From Plumapathes pennacea (lineage: Eukaryota; Cnidaria; Anthozoa; Antipatharia; Myriopathidae): a stretch of 64,000 nt of DNA. The stretch's first letter is position 1. Every line of letters begins with the position of its first letter. Positions 33,460 to 44,700 of this stretch are shown here, in pieces. The DNA lies in NCBI GenBank assembly GCA_964036295.1, contig OZ038462.1, positions 32,880,355-32,944,354 on the forward strand, written 5' to 3'. The position numbers and the translations under genes were made by a program. Under the pieces are notes generated by a model. That model was not told the DNA's origin. It searched no databases and saw only the letters and a list, made by a program, of their open reading frames with translations.

Positions 33460-36408
33460 TCACCTCAGGCCAACGCTGATGAGCTTGTTTGGCATTGTGT
33501 TTGGATAATGTCCATTTCTGTTGAAAGCCACGCCATTGTAATAGGACGAAGTTGCAGACGTGCGAAAGTAAGTGGACGATGTATCTCCTGACCAACTATC
33601 ACACGCCTTATAATTACCATAATTACCCGAGACCATGAAGCCTGAGTAGAATGAGTCGTCACAGACCAAAAGCTGGTACGAGTAGGAACTGGGGGCAAGC
33701 CCAGCCTGAGGAGTCCACAAGCCTTGCTCGACCGCTCCTTTGTTGTAGCTGTCGATAGGCTTTAGTTTCTGATTGGAGATGCCGGAGAAATATTCCTTCT
33801 GATTTGTCTCTTCGTCGACAAAAAGAATCTCAGTAAACTAAAGGATAAAAATAAACCCGGTGTATAAAATAATGTGGCTTCACTGTTGTGCCAGCTGAGT
33901 CTCCTAGTCTTTTTCTTTGCCTTTTTAGTCTCTCTATTGATTTGTTTTTCTCTCTAACTACCTCTGTATAAGGTCGTAAAACTCAACCACAGACAAACTC
34001 AGTTGTCGGAGCATCACACCGGTATCAAAGGTGATGCATGGGTTCGATTTGTTGGAGCCCGCTTTTTTTAGCAAGCCGGTCTATTTCCTTGCACCGCTCA
34101 CTGTCTGTCTATAATGATTTTCTGTGTTCTGTTATATACAACTTTATCAAATATACTAACAACTAAGAAAGTGATTGTCTGAGAAACTAATTCAGTTAAT
34201 CTTACATACACCAACCTCGATGTTATTACAGTTGGTTCTGTAGCCGTTTGTTCCGTAAGGCAGACTGTTGTCATACGTGGTTTCATCTTTAGGGTCGGCA
34301 AGATTGTTTGTTGTATAACACATGGTCCAGCCTCCGCCGAATGACGTCATGTCGCAGTAGGCTGGAAAAGTGCTGCGAGCGTTACTGGTATGGTTCAGTT
34401 GATACAGGCCATCTGGAAGGCTGGGAAAAGTTTGTTTCAGGACTTGACACGAACTCATGTTTACTGAATAGGAGAGGAAAGAAAATGGTCAAATCACCTG
34501 ATGTATGCATTGACAATAGCATGTTGTATACGTTATCAGATGGGTCAGGACTTGCCTGTATGGTATTGACAGTGACGTCCAAAGTAGGCGAGTACACAAC
34601 TGCATTGGTACTGTCCCGTCTCATAAACAGCGTGACAAGTTCCTCCATTCTGACACGGCAAGGTTTCACAAGGAGTCTGTTGTATTGACCAAAGAAATGA
34701 ATATAGATTTATTAAGGATTCCACTCGCGTTTGTACGTGACACATTACTCATTACAGTGGAACCTCCCTGAGCGACCACCTCTCGTAAGCGACCACTTAC
34801 CAAAAGACCGATTGGTCCCGCAGTCAAATTATTATTTATTAGTGAAACCTCACGTAAGCGACCACCTCTCGTAAGCGACCGCGACCACCTTTGATGCTCA
34901 CCGTTTGAGTTTTTCTATTGTTTTTTACCTCCGGTAAGCGACCACTCTTTACTACCAGAGAGCAATTTTTTGAGCAAGGACCGACTTCCTTGCAGAAACC
35001 GGACCGAAGAAAACACCAACATGCGTAATGTAACGTGCAATAGGGCACAAGGTTGATTTCTTAAAACGCAAGGTGTTATTCACTCGCTAAAACTGCTTTT
35101 CTTGACACTGGTTATAGCTCAATGCTGGATCTCACTTAGACCTCCCATGGTGAGAAATTCCCGTAAGCGATCACCTCCCGTAAGCGACCACCCAAAGCCA
35201 AACGAAGGGTGGTCGCTTACAGGAGGTTCCACTGTATCAAATTCAGGAATTTTGGAATCACTCATTGTTCAAAACAGAGGTTGCAAATCGGATGAAATCA
35301 GATTGTCACATTAAAGCGAACAATTATTTTAGGGGTTTTATTTTGAAACCTTTCCGTTCAAGGTACTTGGAAGACGAAAGTGACGTTGGAACTGTCTTTT
35401 AAAATTATACCCGAGTTGTTTAGCAAACAAAGTCGCAGTCTCTAGCACTTTGTGATAAAGTATAGTTTTCGGATGACTGTCGAAAACCAAAACCAAAGTT
35501 TTAATAATACACCGCCAACCACAGAGTTTACAAGAAACAATTTCAACCAATCGGAGGCCAAAGTATTAATTCGCGTTAGGTTTTACCAGTTCATGCGACT
35601 TGTTTGCTTGCGTGAAAATATTGCAATCAGCAGTTTTGCTTTTTCTCCTGATTGTGGCAGATGGTGCTGCTAAACTTGTTTTGAAAACGAAGGAGAGCGC
35701 GGGAAACGCAAAATCAAATAAATCACATGATTATTAGTTCAATCTGTCGGTGTTACATGAGACGCACGAGCTGACGAGTGATGGCAGGTCGCGACAGGGT
35801 GCTGTTTTGATCGAAATTTGCGTTCGAGCCAATTTCTCGCGGAATACAATAGAAAATCGATAAAGGACAACGAATTTGCGGAGATGTATTGAAAATAGGT
35901 CACGATACAAAAAAGAAATCAAAAAATGAAAAAATGAAAAAAATCGAAAAATGTCCACGGAAGTCTCCGATAAGCGCTAAAAGTGAAATCCTCAATAAGG
36001 TAAATCGAAAATTAGGTATTCTGAGTTTCAACTAAACTTAAAAGTCATTCGCGACAGCAACTTTACCTGAATGCTGTAGTGGTGAAACTGCTGGCTGGGT
36101 TTGAAGTCGCTGGACGAGTTATACTTGTCAGTGGCCAGGAGCTGACATTCGTACTTGTTATTCGCATCTGGTGAATGAGCCTCATTATATGATTTGCACC
36201 GAGTGTTTTTCATGCAGGCAAACGCACAGGAGCCGAATTGGCTTTCTTTGGTAGAAGTTATCACCGACGCGTTCAACATGGTGTGCATGTGTTGTACGAA
36301 GTTTGCATGGCTGTGTTGAGGACCTCGACTCAGATGATGATGCTGTTGGGCGTCAGCTCCCAGGAAGATAGCAGTGAGATAAACCGCAGACATTGTTAGA
36401 AGTTTCAT
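33460..36408 (-). CDS. Gene A: secreted PAN-EGF-fibrinogen-like protein
   Basis: Four exons (36067-36408, 34556-34676, 34216-34463, 33460-33837) join in frame to 362 aa. Exon 1 has a signal peptide (MKLLTMSAVYLTAIFLGADA) and a PAN/apple-like domain (SCAFACMKNTRCKSYN, YECQLL). Exon 2 is a single EGF domain (PCETLPCQNGGTC, CSCVLAYFGRHC). Exon 3 starts a fibrinogen-related domain (LPDGLYQL, YCDMTSFGGGWTMCYTT). Exon 4 gives a Tyr/Ser-rich C-terminus (VCDDSFYSGFMVSG, NGVAFNRNGHYPN) ending LISVGLR. The C-terminal part is not a canonical fibrinogen domain and looks cnidarian-specific. The exon 2 donor is AG|GCAAGT, so intron 2 is of GC-AG type. Paralogue: gene B at 52387-57480. The likely role is extracellular glycan or microbe recognition, inferred from domains only. 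Confidence 0.82.
34755..35234. mobile_element. Tc1/mariner-type MITE, 480 bp
   Basis: Ends CAGTGGAACCTCC and GGAGGTTCCACTG are inverted and flanked by TA on both sides. CGTAAGCGACCACC boxes repeat inside in both orientations. No transposase. It lies in intron 1 of gene A. Confidence 0.8.
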
Positions 36409-36841
36409 GCTTCAAAAACGCAGAGCCGGTAGTGATTCTGAAAATACGAATACTCTCAATTGATGCTTTCTAGATTCGCTGGAAGTCGAACTATCTGGGT
36501 TGCAATAATTAATGCCGGAGAATTTTAAAAATAAACTTTGTCAGAAGCACCTGCCTTGCGGTGGTGATACAGATGCCAATATATAATGATAACGGGTTTC
36601 TGGAAGTTTCCTAACTTTCGGCAAGAAAATGAAAGAGCTCCACCGGGCATATTCAATAGATTGAATGTTTTCTAAACCCAACAGAAAAGTCAAAACAGTT
36701 CAATCGTTTGCTTGCTTAATAATGAAACGACACCACAACTCTATAGAAACATATTCATAAGTAACGAGCCTTTAAATAAATAATTCGCGAATCAGTCACC
36801 ATTCTCAAAAGAACCTCTGAATTCAAATGCTTAGCTTCGAC

Positions 36842-37053
36842 CAGGGACCAGTGTTCAAAGCCCGGTTAAGCTAATCCAGAGATCAAGCCAACAAACTGCA
36901 AGATTTTGTTTAAAGACCAACTAAAAAGCTTCTTTTAGCGGAAAACTTTCAAGTACGCTGAATTCTAAGCAAAACCTTCCCGTTTTTAGGCTTGAAATGA
37001 CCAAATGTTTGCTGCTAATCCAGGATTAGCCTAATCGTTCTTCGAACAACCAG
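36842..37053. mobile_element. MITE, diverged member of the GGTCCGG family
   Basis: Shares TTCAAAGCCCGGTTAAGC, TTAAGCTAATCC and CCAGGATTAGCCTAATCGTT with the neighbour at 37053-37277. The two are adjacent and in the same orientation. Confidence 0.55.
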
Positions 37054-37277
37054 GGTCCGGTTTTTCGAAAGCCGATTAAGGTATTATCCAGGATTAACGA
37101 AATTCTTTCTCTCGACCTCTCTGCCAATAAACTGCAGAGTTTTGTTCAAAGATGGATTAAAAAGCTTGTTCCAGCTTAAAAACGCATAAAGGAAGTTGTT
37201 ATGGACGAAACCTTCACATTTGCAGGCATTGCACCTAATCCAGGATTAGCCTAATCGTGCTTTGAAAAACCGGACCC
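37053..37277. mobile_element. MITE, GGTCCGG family
   Basis: Ends GGGTCCGGTTTTTCGAAAGC and GCTTTGAAAAACCGGACCC are inverted. A third member lies reversed at 49695-49936, sharing AAGCTTGTTCCAGCTT and TCTCTCGACCTCTCTGCCAA. No ORF. Confidence 0.7.
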
Positions 37278-37304
37278 AGGCCCAGAGCTACAAATACACA
37301 CCTC

Positions 37305-37454
37305 GACCGTGTTTAGACGAGATACGTTTACCGCATTTTCTATTGTTCTAAACTACATTTACCCAGGTTTTGTAAATTTTCTACACGCGTGGTACGTTTA
37401 CTTCATTAAAGTAAATGCTTTCACCGAGGTAAATGTGTCTCGTGTGAACACGGC
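37305..37454. mobile_element. 150 bp MITE
   Basis: Ends GACCGTGTTTAGACGAG and CTCGTGTGAACACGGC are imperfect inverted repeats. It carries TTTACC-rich boxes. Confidence 0.5.
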
Positions 37455-38111
37455 ATTAGCTCACTGCACACGGTGCAGCATTGCACTAAACAATTGCACC
37501 GTGTGCCCACCCAATTGCATGCAAAAGTGCGCACAATGTTCCGTGTTGAATCTTCATCTTGCAAAAAGCACAATTTTTTCTTCTGGTCTACGATGGTGAC
37601 GCGTGATGAGCAGGTATGCTTTCCCTAATTGGCGTGGAAATAAAACTACAGTGGAGGACAAAATCAGTCCTTACATGGAAGTTATAGTCGCTCGTGACTG
37701 CTGAACATTTGAAATCAAAATCGAAGTCTGGATTAGTAGTCCCGCAGAGCTTGGGGAAAATACCAGTAACTTACTTCTCAATTAAAGCAAGATGTATACC
37801 ACATATATTAAGTGTAAATGTGTTTTTACACAGACAGCACAATTTGCTAAAATTTTGACCATTTGTGCCCTTGCCGCTTTTACCCACTCAGTCACTCAGT
37901 TCATCTTTCGCCATCTTTGTTTATCAATACATTTGACAGGTGCAGTAAATTTTTAACTAGTAGATCTGTTAGCATTGATATTGTTCGTTACTTTTATTCG
38001 ACAAAACAACCGGCCAAAGTATGCACCTCTCTGTCTAATGCTCGGTTTTTACCACAAAATTTCGCTTTATCCCATATTTCGACCCTATCGTGTTTGCATC
38101 AATCTATATAA

Positions 38112-38291
38112 ACAATAAACTACTTTTGGCGAGGAAATATGCACGGATAATTGTCCGAGGATATTATCTGTTCCGAGAAGCGAACAGTTCCCCGAGAGCG
38201 AAGCTCGAGGGCAACTGTGAGCTTCGAGGAACAGATAATGTCCAAGGACAATTATCCGTGCATATTTCCGAAGCCAAAAGTAGTTTATTGT
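38112..38291. repeat. 180 bp long hairpin element
   Basis: ACAATAAACTACTTTTGGC at the left pairs with GCCAAAAGTAGTTTATTGT at the right. Pairing continues through GAAATATGCACGGATAATTG and its complement, and AACAGATAATGTCC. It is an almost full-length palindrome, probably a MITE, lying about 450 bases upstream of the gene C start codon. Confidence 0.75.
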
Positions 38292-38741
38292 CTTTATTAT
38301 CCTTCAAATATTTCCTCTCGCAGCGCAAATAACGGCGCGGAAACTGTGAAGCTTTTTAGTGCTATCTGGAACTGCTTTTTGACCAATATATTGATGTCCT
38401 CCTCAGTAGTCATCTTGTAATGATTTTTGTGACTAAATAAATAGAACTGTGTTCGGATATTGTCAATAAACAGCGTTAGTTCGCCAGGCGGGGGTTATTC
38501 GCTGATAACGTCCGCTCACGAGCGGACGTTATTCGGTCACGTGTCACGATTCTACCAATCCCCCGCGGGAGGAAATATTTGATGGGTCATAAATGCAAAT
38601 ATTGCACGCATATATAGTGCTGCATAATTAACATTCGCTTATTTGTTACATGTAAGTCTATCTAACACTTTCAAAGTCATTCCCAAACAGTACACGTTGG
38701 CTGGACAACTGCAGAAGCAAATAAAGAACCGATCGAAGATC

Positions 38742-41700
38742 ATGGAATTTCGGTGGATCCCTCTACTGGAGTTTTTTATCTCGTGTGTTCTGTCGTTAGG
38801 AGAGCAAGGTAAGAATACCGTTTTATTACATGAAATCGTGTGTGATACATAGATTTCCGCAACTGATAAATAGGGACTTTAAGCAAACTAGGACGGCGAC
38901 GGCAACGCGAGGAACCATGAAAAAGGTACCTCCATATTCTATGTCTTTATAACTTTGTCTGTTCTTAGGTAGCTAAATTTTTTCCGTTTTTGCCGAGGTT
39001 CTATTGCATTCATCGTCTCCTACTGAGAAGAACGAGTGTCGTAATTTCTCGAAATGCTGTCCACGTCCTGACAACAACTTAAACACGTTTTGTCGCGTGA
39101 AAACGCGACAGACGCTGGGATTCAAGTTTGGTGTGGCAAGTGTCCGCTCGCACCATAAGAATTGTTGAATAAGCAATCTCTGGACTAGAGCGAGAATTCC
39201 AAGAGTGATCAACTTCAATTTTCTCTTTCAATTTCTCACCCGAAAAAATATGATACAGTTTAGGGAACCTGGCTTTGACGTGAACATTATCCAATCAAAA
39301 TATAATACTTTGCTCACACGTCAATCAAACTTCAAAATCCTAGAGGGGGGAGGGACTTCTTTTACCAATTGTCATGATACCTACGCTGTGGTTTTCGGGT
39401 GAAAACAAAGGCCCAGCATAAAAAGAAGCATTTGAAGTCGCACGCGAGCGCACGACGACCCCGAGATCATATCAGTTTCAGATTTTTTCACATGCTCCTT
39501 TTGTGTCTTCTGCAATTATTTCTATTGTTTCACTGACGTTGTCGTTGCCGTTCCAACACGTCAGTTTTTACGTGTTTTGATATCAGCCAAGCAGTGATTT
39601 TGTATGTTTTCGAATTTCTCAGTGGCGGAAACCTAGGTATCACACCAAAGTTTATGAAATAAACAGAATAATACATGGACGCTTGGAGATATAAAATTTA
39701 TCTTCTCGTATCATCTCGATAACTCGATAAATAGCATATCTCTGTGTGCTCATGTATTCTCTATCTACCCCGATTTTTTCCTCTGGTCTGTTTTTCATTG
39801 CCTATTTCCATCACTAACAATCATATATTTTGGAGTTTAAAACTGAAAACTCAAATTATCTTTCTGGCACAACTATGTGCATGAATCTATTCACAAGTTT
39901 GCTAACCGTATAGTTTAAAAAGTGAAAACTCGACTTAGGTATCGCAAGAGAGTACGAGGTAAGAGAACGTATCCCTCATACGTGGCTCTATTCCCAGGAC
40001 AGTTATTTGAAATCTGTTTTTAGAGAAAGTATTATTTTTAGTTAGGCAAGGCTATCATTGAGTTTTTCACAAATATTCATATTATACCTGCAGATGTGTC
40101 AGTGCAAGAGCTCGAGAGTCAGGTCCTGGGCCTCGCTCGAGACCAAAATAGCTCCTGCGCTAAAAATAGACTTCAAATAATTGTCACGAGTCACGGGGAT
40201 ATAGATGTTCTCTTACCTCATACTCTCTTGGTATCCACAGTAATGTAGAACTGTATGTGGGGTCTCGTCGGGTATTTTCTTTTTTCGGGTAAGTTTCATT
40301 CATACTGAGATTTCACGAGATTTGTGCCTTTGAAAACACGAACATTCGTTGCCGAGTAAACTTCCACCTTTGGAGACTTGACTAATTGATAATGAATTGA
40401 GCAGTCGTAAAGAAGTTTTACAAACTAAGAACATATCTTCAGTAAAGGATGAGGTCAAACCAGCTTCAGTTTCTCGTGCTAAGCCAATCTTTACAAACTG
40501 ACAAAATCTCCTCTCGATTGTCATGCAGCTTCAGTTGAATGTTTGCTTCGAGCCGCGAGCCGTTCCTTGTTTCGTTCGAGTGCATTGCTCTTATCGACTG
40601 CTTTGATATACCCAGCATTTAGCCCAAAGTTAGTCCATGAAGAAATGACGGCCTGGGATCGTTTCTAGTTCCGAAACTCAAATTGAATCGCGGAGACGGT
40701 CCGTTGAGTTTATTGTGGTGTAAGCCCCGCGGGTTTCCTCGATTATTCCTTTGCTGTGAGAAGTGTTCTTGGTAGCTTGAAGTCTCGAGTTCGTCTTTGC
40801 TCTCGTACACTTGCTTTTCTGAGTAGTTCAACAGTAAATTATTTTTCTCAAGTCTCCGGCGGCAATCTTTCAGTTATTTTGAAGCAGCTATAGAAAGTAT
40901 CGCACGATTCGCTTCACGGGTGTCTTACGATTGGACGAAACAACTTTTTCACACGTGAAAAAAGCCGTTCGCGACAGTGATTGGCTAATAAAATTTTCAA
41001 ACGAAGTTTTCACGTCAGTGTTTCCGTGCTTAAATCTCAGGCCCCGTCCACACTACGCCGGATAAATTTGAAAACGCAACTTTCACTATGAAAACGCAAG
41101 AAATGTTTTCCGTTCACACTGGAAAACGGATAAAATGTTTCCGGGCCCAAATGTATTGTTATTGCTTTACAAACGTCCCTGACAATCTTTGAAACCACTT
41201 GACGTGACCACGTGAGTCAGAGTTTTCGAAAAGTTCCGTTTTCAAAATGTTTTTCGTCCACACCAAAACGCAAAGCCGGCGTTTTCAAATTTATCCACTT
41301 TGAAGAGCGTTTTCGAAAAGTTCCGTTTTCGTGGACAATTTATCCGGATTAGTGTGGACGGTAGGCCTAACCGTAAGAATAAAGTTGCGTTTTCAAATTT
41401 ATCCGGCGTAGTGTGGACGGGGCCTCAGTATGTATGAAATAAATACATCTATTTGTAAAATTGGTGGCAACCATGCTTATAGCTACGCAAACACATGCAC
41501 TCCTTTTAAGTTCTTCTAAGCTTGCACTGTCCTGGTTCACAGTATAGTTTTTTTCCGTCTCAGAAATACTCGCGCTTCTGGCCAACATAGTTTACTCGAA
41601 ATGGTTTTTCGCTGCGTTTACGAGAAAATTGCACCTCTAATATTAATTTTCCACATAGGAGTAGAACCGGCTTGCAGTAGTGAACTTTCCGCTTAATTAA

Positions 41701-44700
41701 TAGCTGAAACTCAGTTGGTGAATTTGCTTGTTTGATCTGCAGGTTCTTGTCCGCGACAGAATAAATACTTGCCAGATATGCAAGGCAAGCGTCTAACTAA
41801 ACATGTTATTCGCTCCATTGGCGTTCAATCTGCCTCCGGTTGTGAAATCGAGTGTTTCCTGGAAGAATTCTGTGTGTCTTACAACCTGGGACCATTTCAA
41901 CATGGGAGACACGTCTGTGAGCTGAGTAACTCTGACGCCATCCGACATCCACTGGACCTGGTACCTGACCCTGCATACAACTATAGGGAAACTGTCGTAA
42001 GTACTTTTGTAACTCATACCAGCCATAAAAGAATGCAAAAGCACGTTTCAGCTGACGTATCGTATGTGAATAGACACTAACACTGTCCACAGTTAGTTTC
42101 TGCTGTCCAGGACTGAGTTTCCCATATCTTACTTATTTCCAAGCTAACTTTTTCTGTATAGTCTAAAACCATACAGAAAAATACAGCTTCAATCACACGT
42201 TCATAGAGTTTCATCTATGATCTTCAGAACGCCTGCACCAGTAGTCCCTGTCCAAGCAAAGCCAACTGCAGTTCGCTATCGGAAACAGACTACAGATGCG
42301 TCTGTCCTGTCGGCTACACCGGAATGAAATGTGAGACAGGTCTAGACAGTGAGTATACTGTGCCGATTGTGTGGGGTACGTCGAGTATATGTAACGAATT
42401 TAATGTGTCCTTTGTGAACCTTGTTTCTTCATTTTTACTATCTTTGTTCTCTGTTTTCAAACATCGATGACTTGTCTGTTAACTGCATAAATAATCCGGG
42501 TCTTTATAAATGTACGTGCCAGCCGGGGTTCGCCAATGATTCAACGAGGTTCCAATGATTCAACAAGCAATCAGAGATATAATCTGATTATTTGGCCGTA
42601 ATGCGTGCCAACTATAGTGAAAATTGAAGTAAACAATTCGCCGATTCACCAAGGAAGCCCATAGTTTGATTCGGTGCACAGAGGCCAAGTAAAAAACTGA
42701 AAAGTAAGCCTCCTTTTTATCAGAAATGTCACTGTCTACTCAGTCCGTTAGTCTGTGATGTGTCGTGCGTACCATTATATGCGACCCGAAGTTTTCTGAG
42801 GCCTGTTTTGAGCGACCAGTCGTACTATAGCAGCCACGATTCACGCTGTGTAAGCGCCGCTCTTGGCGAAGTCGAATGTTTTGAAGATGACGGAGGCGAC
42901 TTTACTGGGGAACAAATTTTGATCCCTCGATCCTAATTCTGTGAACTGAAAGTTGTGGTATACCAGTCCACTCCTAGCACAAGTTTTCGGCATTGGAACA
43001 AAATAAATTATATAGAACTTGTTGGTTGAGTATGTTTGTTTTTTTTAGCTACTGGGAATGTATGCGAGCAAAACTTTCGAGCTGCTTTACATGAGATATT
43101 TCAAGTAAGCCGTGCGCGTAAAAAGGCTTCGGACCAACCTGCAGTGATTTCTCACGTAGCCTCGCCAAAGACCGTATATTAGGACACATCGTAAAACTGG
43201 CTTTATTTCGAGATTTTGCAATATCCCTGTAAAAATTCAGACATAAATAATATCTTGCAACTGTGGTCGTTCTGAATGAAAATGTGTTTGTTCTCAAAGA
43301 GCTGAACGTGGCCAAAAGTTCAACTTAAAGCGATTTCAATTCCCGATTTCAATCGGCACTCTTGATAATTAAATGTTTAGTGTCGCTTTCACAGAGTACT
43401 TACATCAAAATTCGCTTCTGTGTTTCTCTTGTATCTTTCAAGTTGATGAAAATGAAAAGCCATGACGACTCCTGCAATTTTTTAGTGAGCGCGTACGCTT
43501 TTTTTTGTTTGTTTGTTCATTGTCGTGCACAACTTTCCGATTCAATTTGTAATAATTTTTGCCGTAAAATAGATCAGTTTTTGTTGTAATAGAAAACAAA
43601 TCGCGTACAGTTTGCCGTATCACGAGTATGACGTCATAAAATGTTCAATACTGCAAGTGCTCACGTTCGGAGAAAACGGCGAGAGACAATAAACACTGCC
43701 CCAGAAACATCGCATCGTCAGAACGAGCGCTCAATTTTATGCTGATATTTATATGAAATTGGCAGTTGTGGCACAGTGTTTACTACTAGCACAAACAGGC
43801 TGTTTAACGATGAATTTATTCTGAACTGGTACTTTTCCCGTTTTCTTTGACTTTATTTCTGGGACTATCACAGTCGGGAATATTGCTCTGAACAAGCCTT
43901 CGAGCCAATCCAGTGACTTTCGTCAGGATACTCCAGCTAAGTTAGCAGTAGATGGGAATTTGGATACGGCCATGTCAGGGAAGAGCTGCACGCACACTAA
44001 ACACGACACAGCACCATGGTGGATGGTTGACTTGGGAACCCCTTCGCTTGTAAAAATGGTGTATATTGTGAACAGGGGAGGCTGCTGTGGAGAAAGACTC
44101 AGTGGATTTGAGATTCGTGTTGGTGAGTATCACAGGTTATTTTATAATGTATTTATTGATACGACCGAATTGAGAAAAATCTTCCTGACAATGACGGCCC
44201 TTACGCGTTCGCTCCATTGAGATAATTATTTTGAAGACATTCCATCTCCAGCAGATAGCACGTGTTGTAAATTCTGCAACAAGGGCCATTTTGGGGGTTT
44301 AAAGGTACGTGCAAACGCGCCCAACATTCAACATTGCTGCTCCCAACATGTTGGGGGTGTTTGACTTGTTGAGAGTTGCTGGGCGAAGTTTGAAACGCTT
44401 CAAATTTTGAGCCAACAAGTCCCAACAGGGTTGATTGACATCGTTTAAAGTTTTGTCCAGTGGTTGAATACCAAAAATAATCATTACTAAGCCGCGTGAA
44501 GCTTCATTGAGTTTCTGTTCATGAATTAATTTTCTGGGTGTGTTTGCAGGAGACAATCCTGCGGATGGTGGATCCGCTAATGCACTTTGCGGAAGTGGAC
44601 TCAGCGTACTGCAAGATCAAGGAAAAAATTTTTACTGCGAGGGTCCCCCTAAAGGCAGATATGTGTCTGTACGGATCCCAGGCAGACAGGAATGGCTCAC

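Larger units (their letters stand above)
36409..38741. other. Divergent spacer between genes A and C
   Basis: The promoters of A (minus) and C (plus) must lie here. Three or four MITEs and one hairpin element occupy much of it (listed separately). No conserved promoter box was identified. Confidence 0.6.

Noticed and set aside
38501-38590. Palindrome GATAACGTCCGCTCACGAGC as a regulatory site
   Set aside because: Short inverted repeat among MITEs upstream of gene C; nothing links it to regulation.
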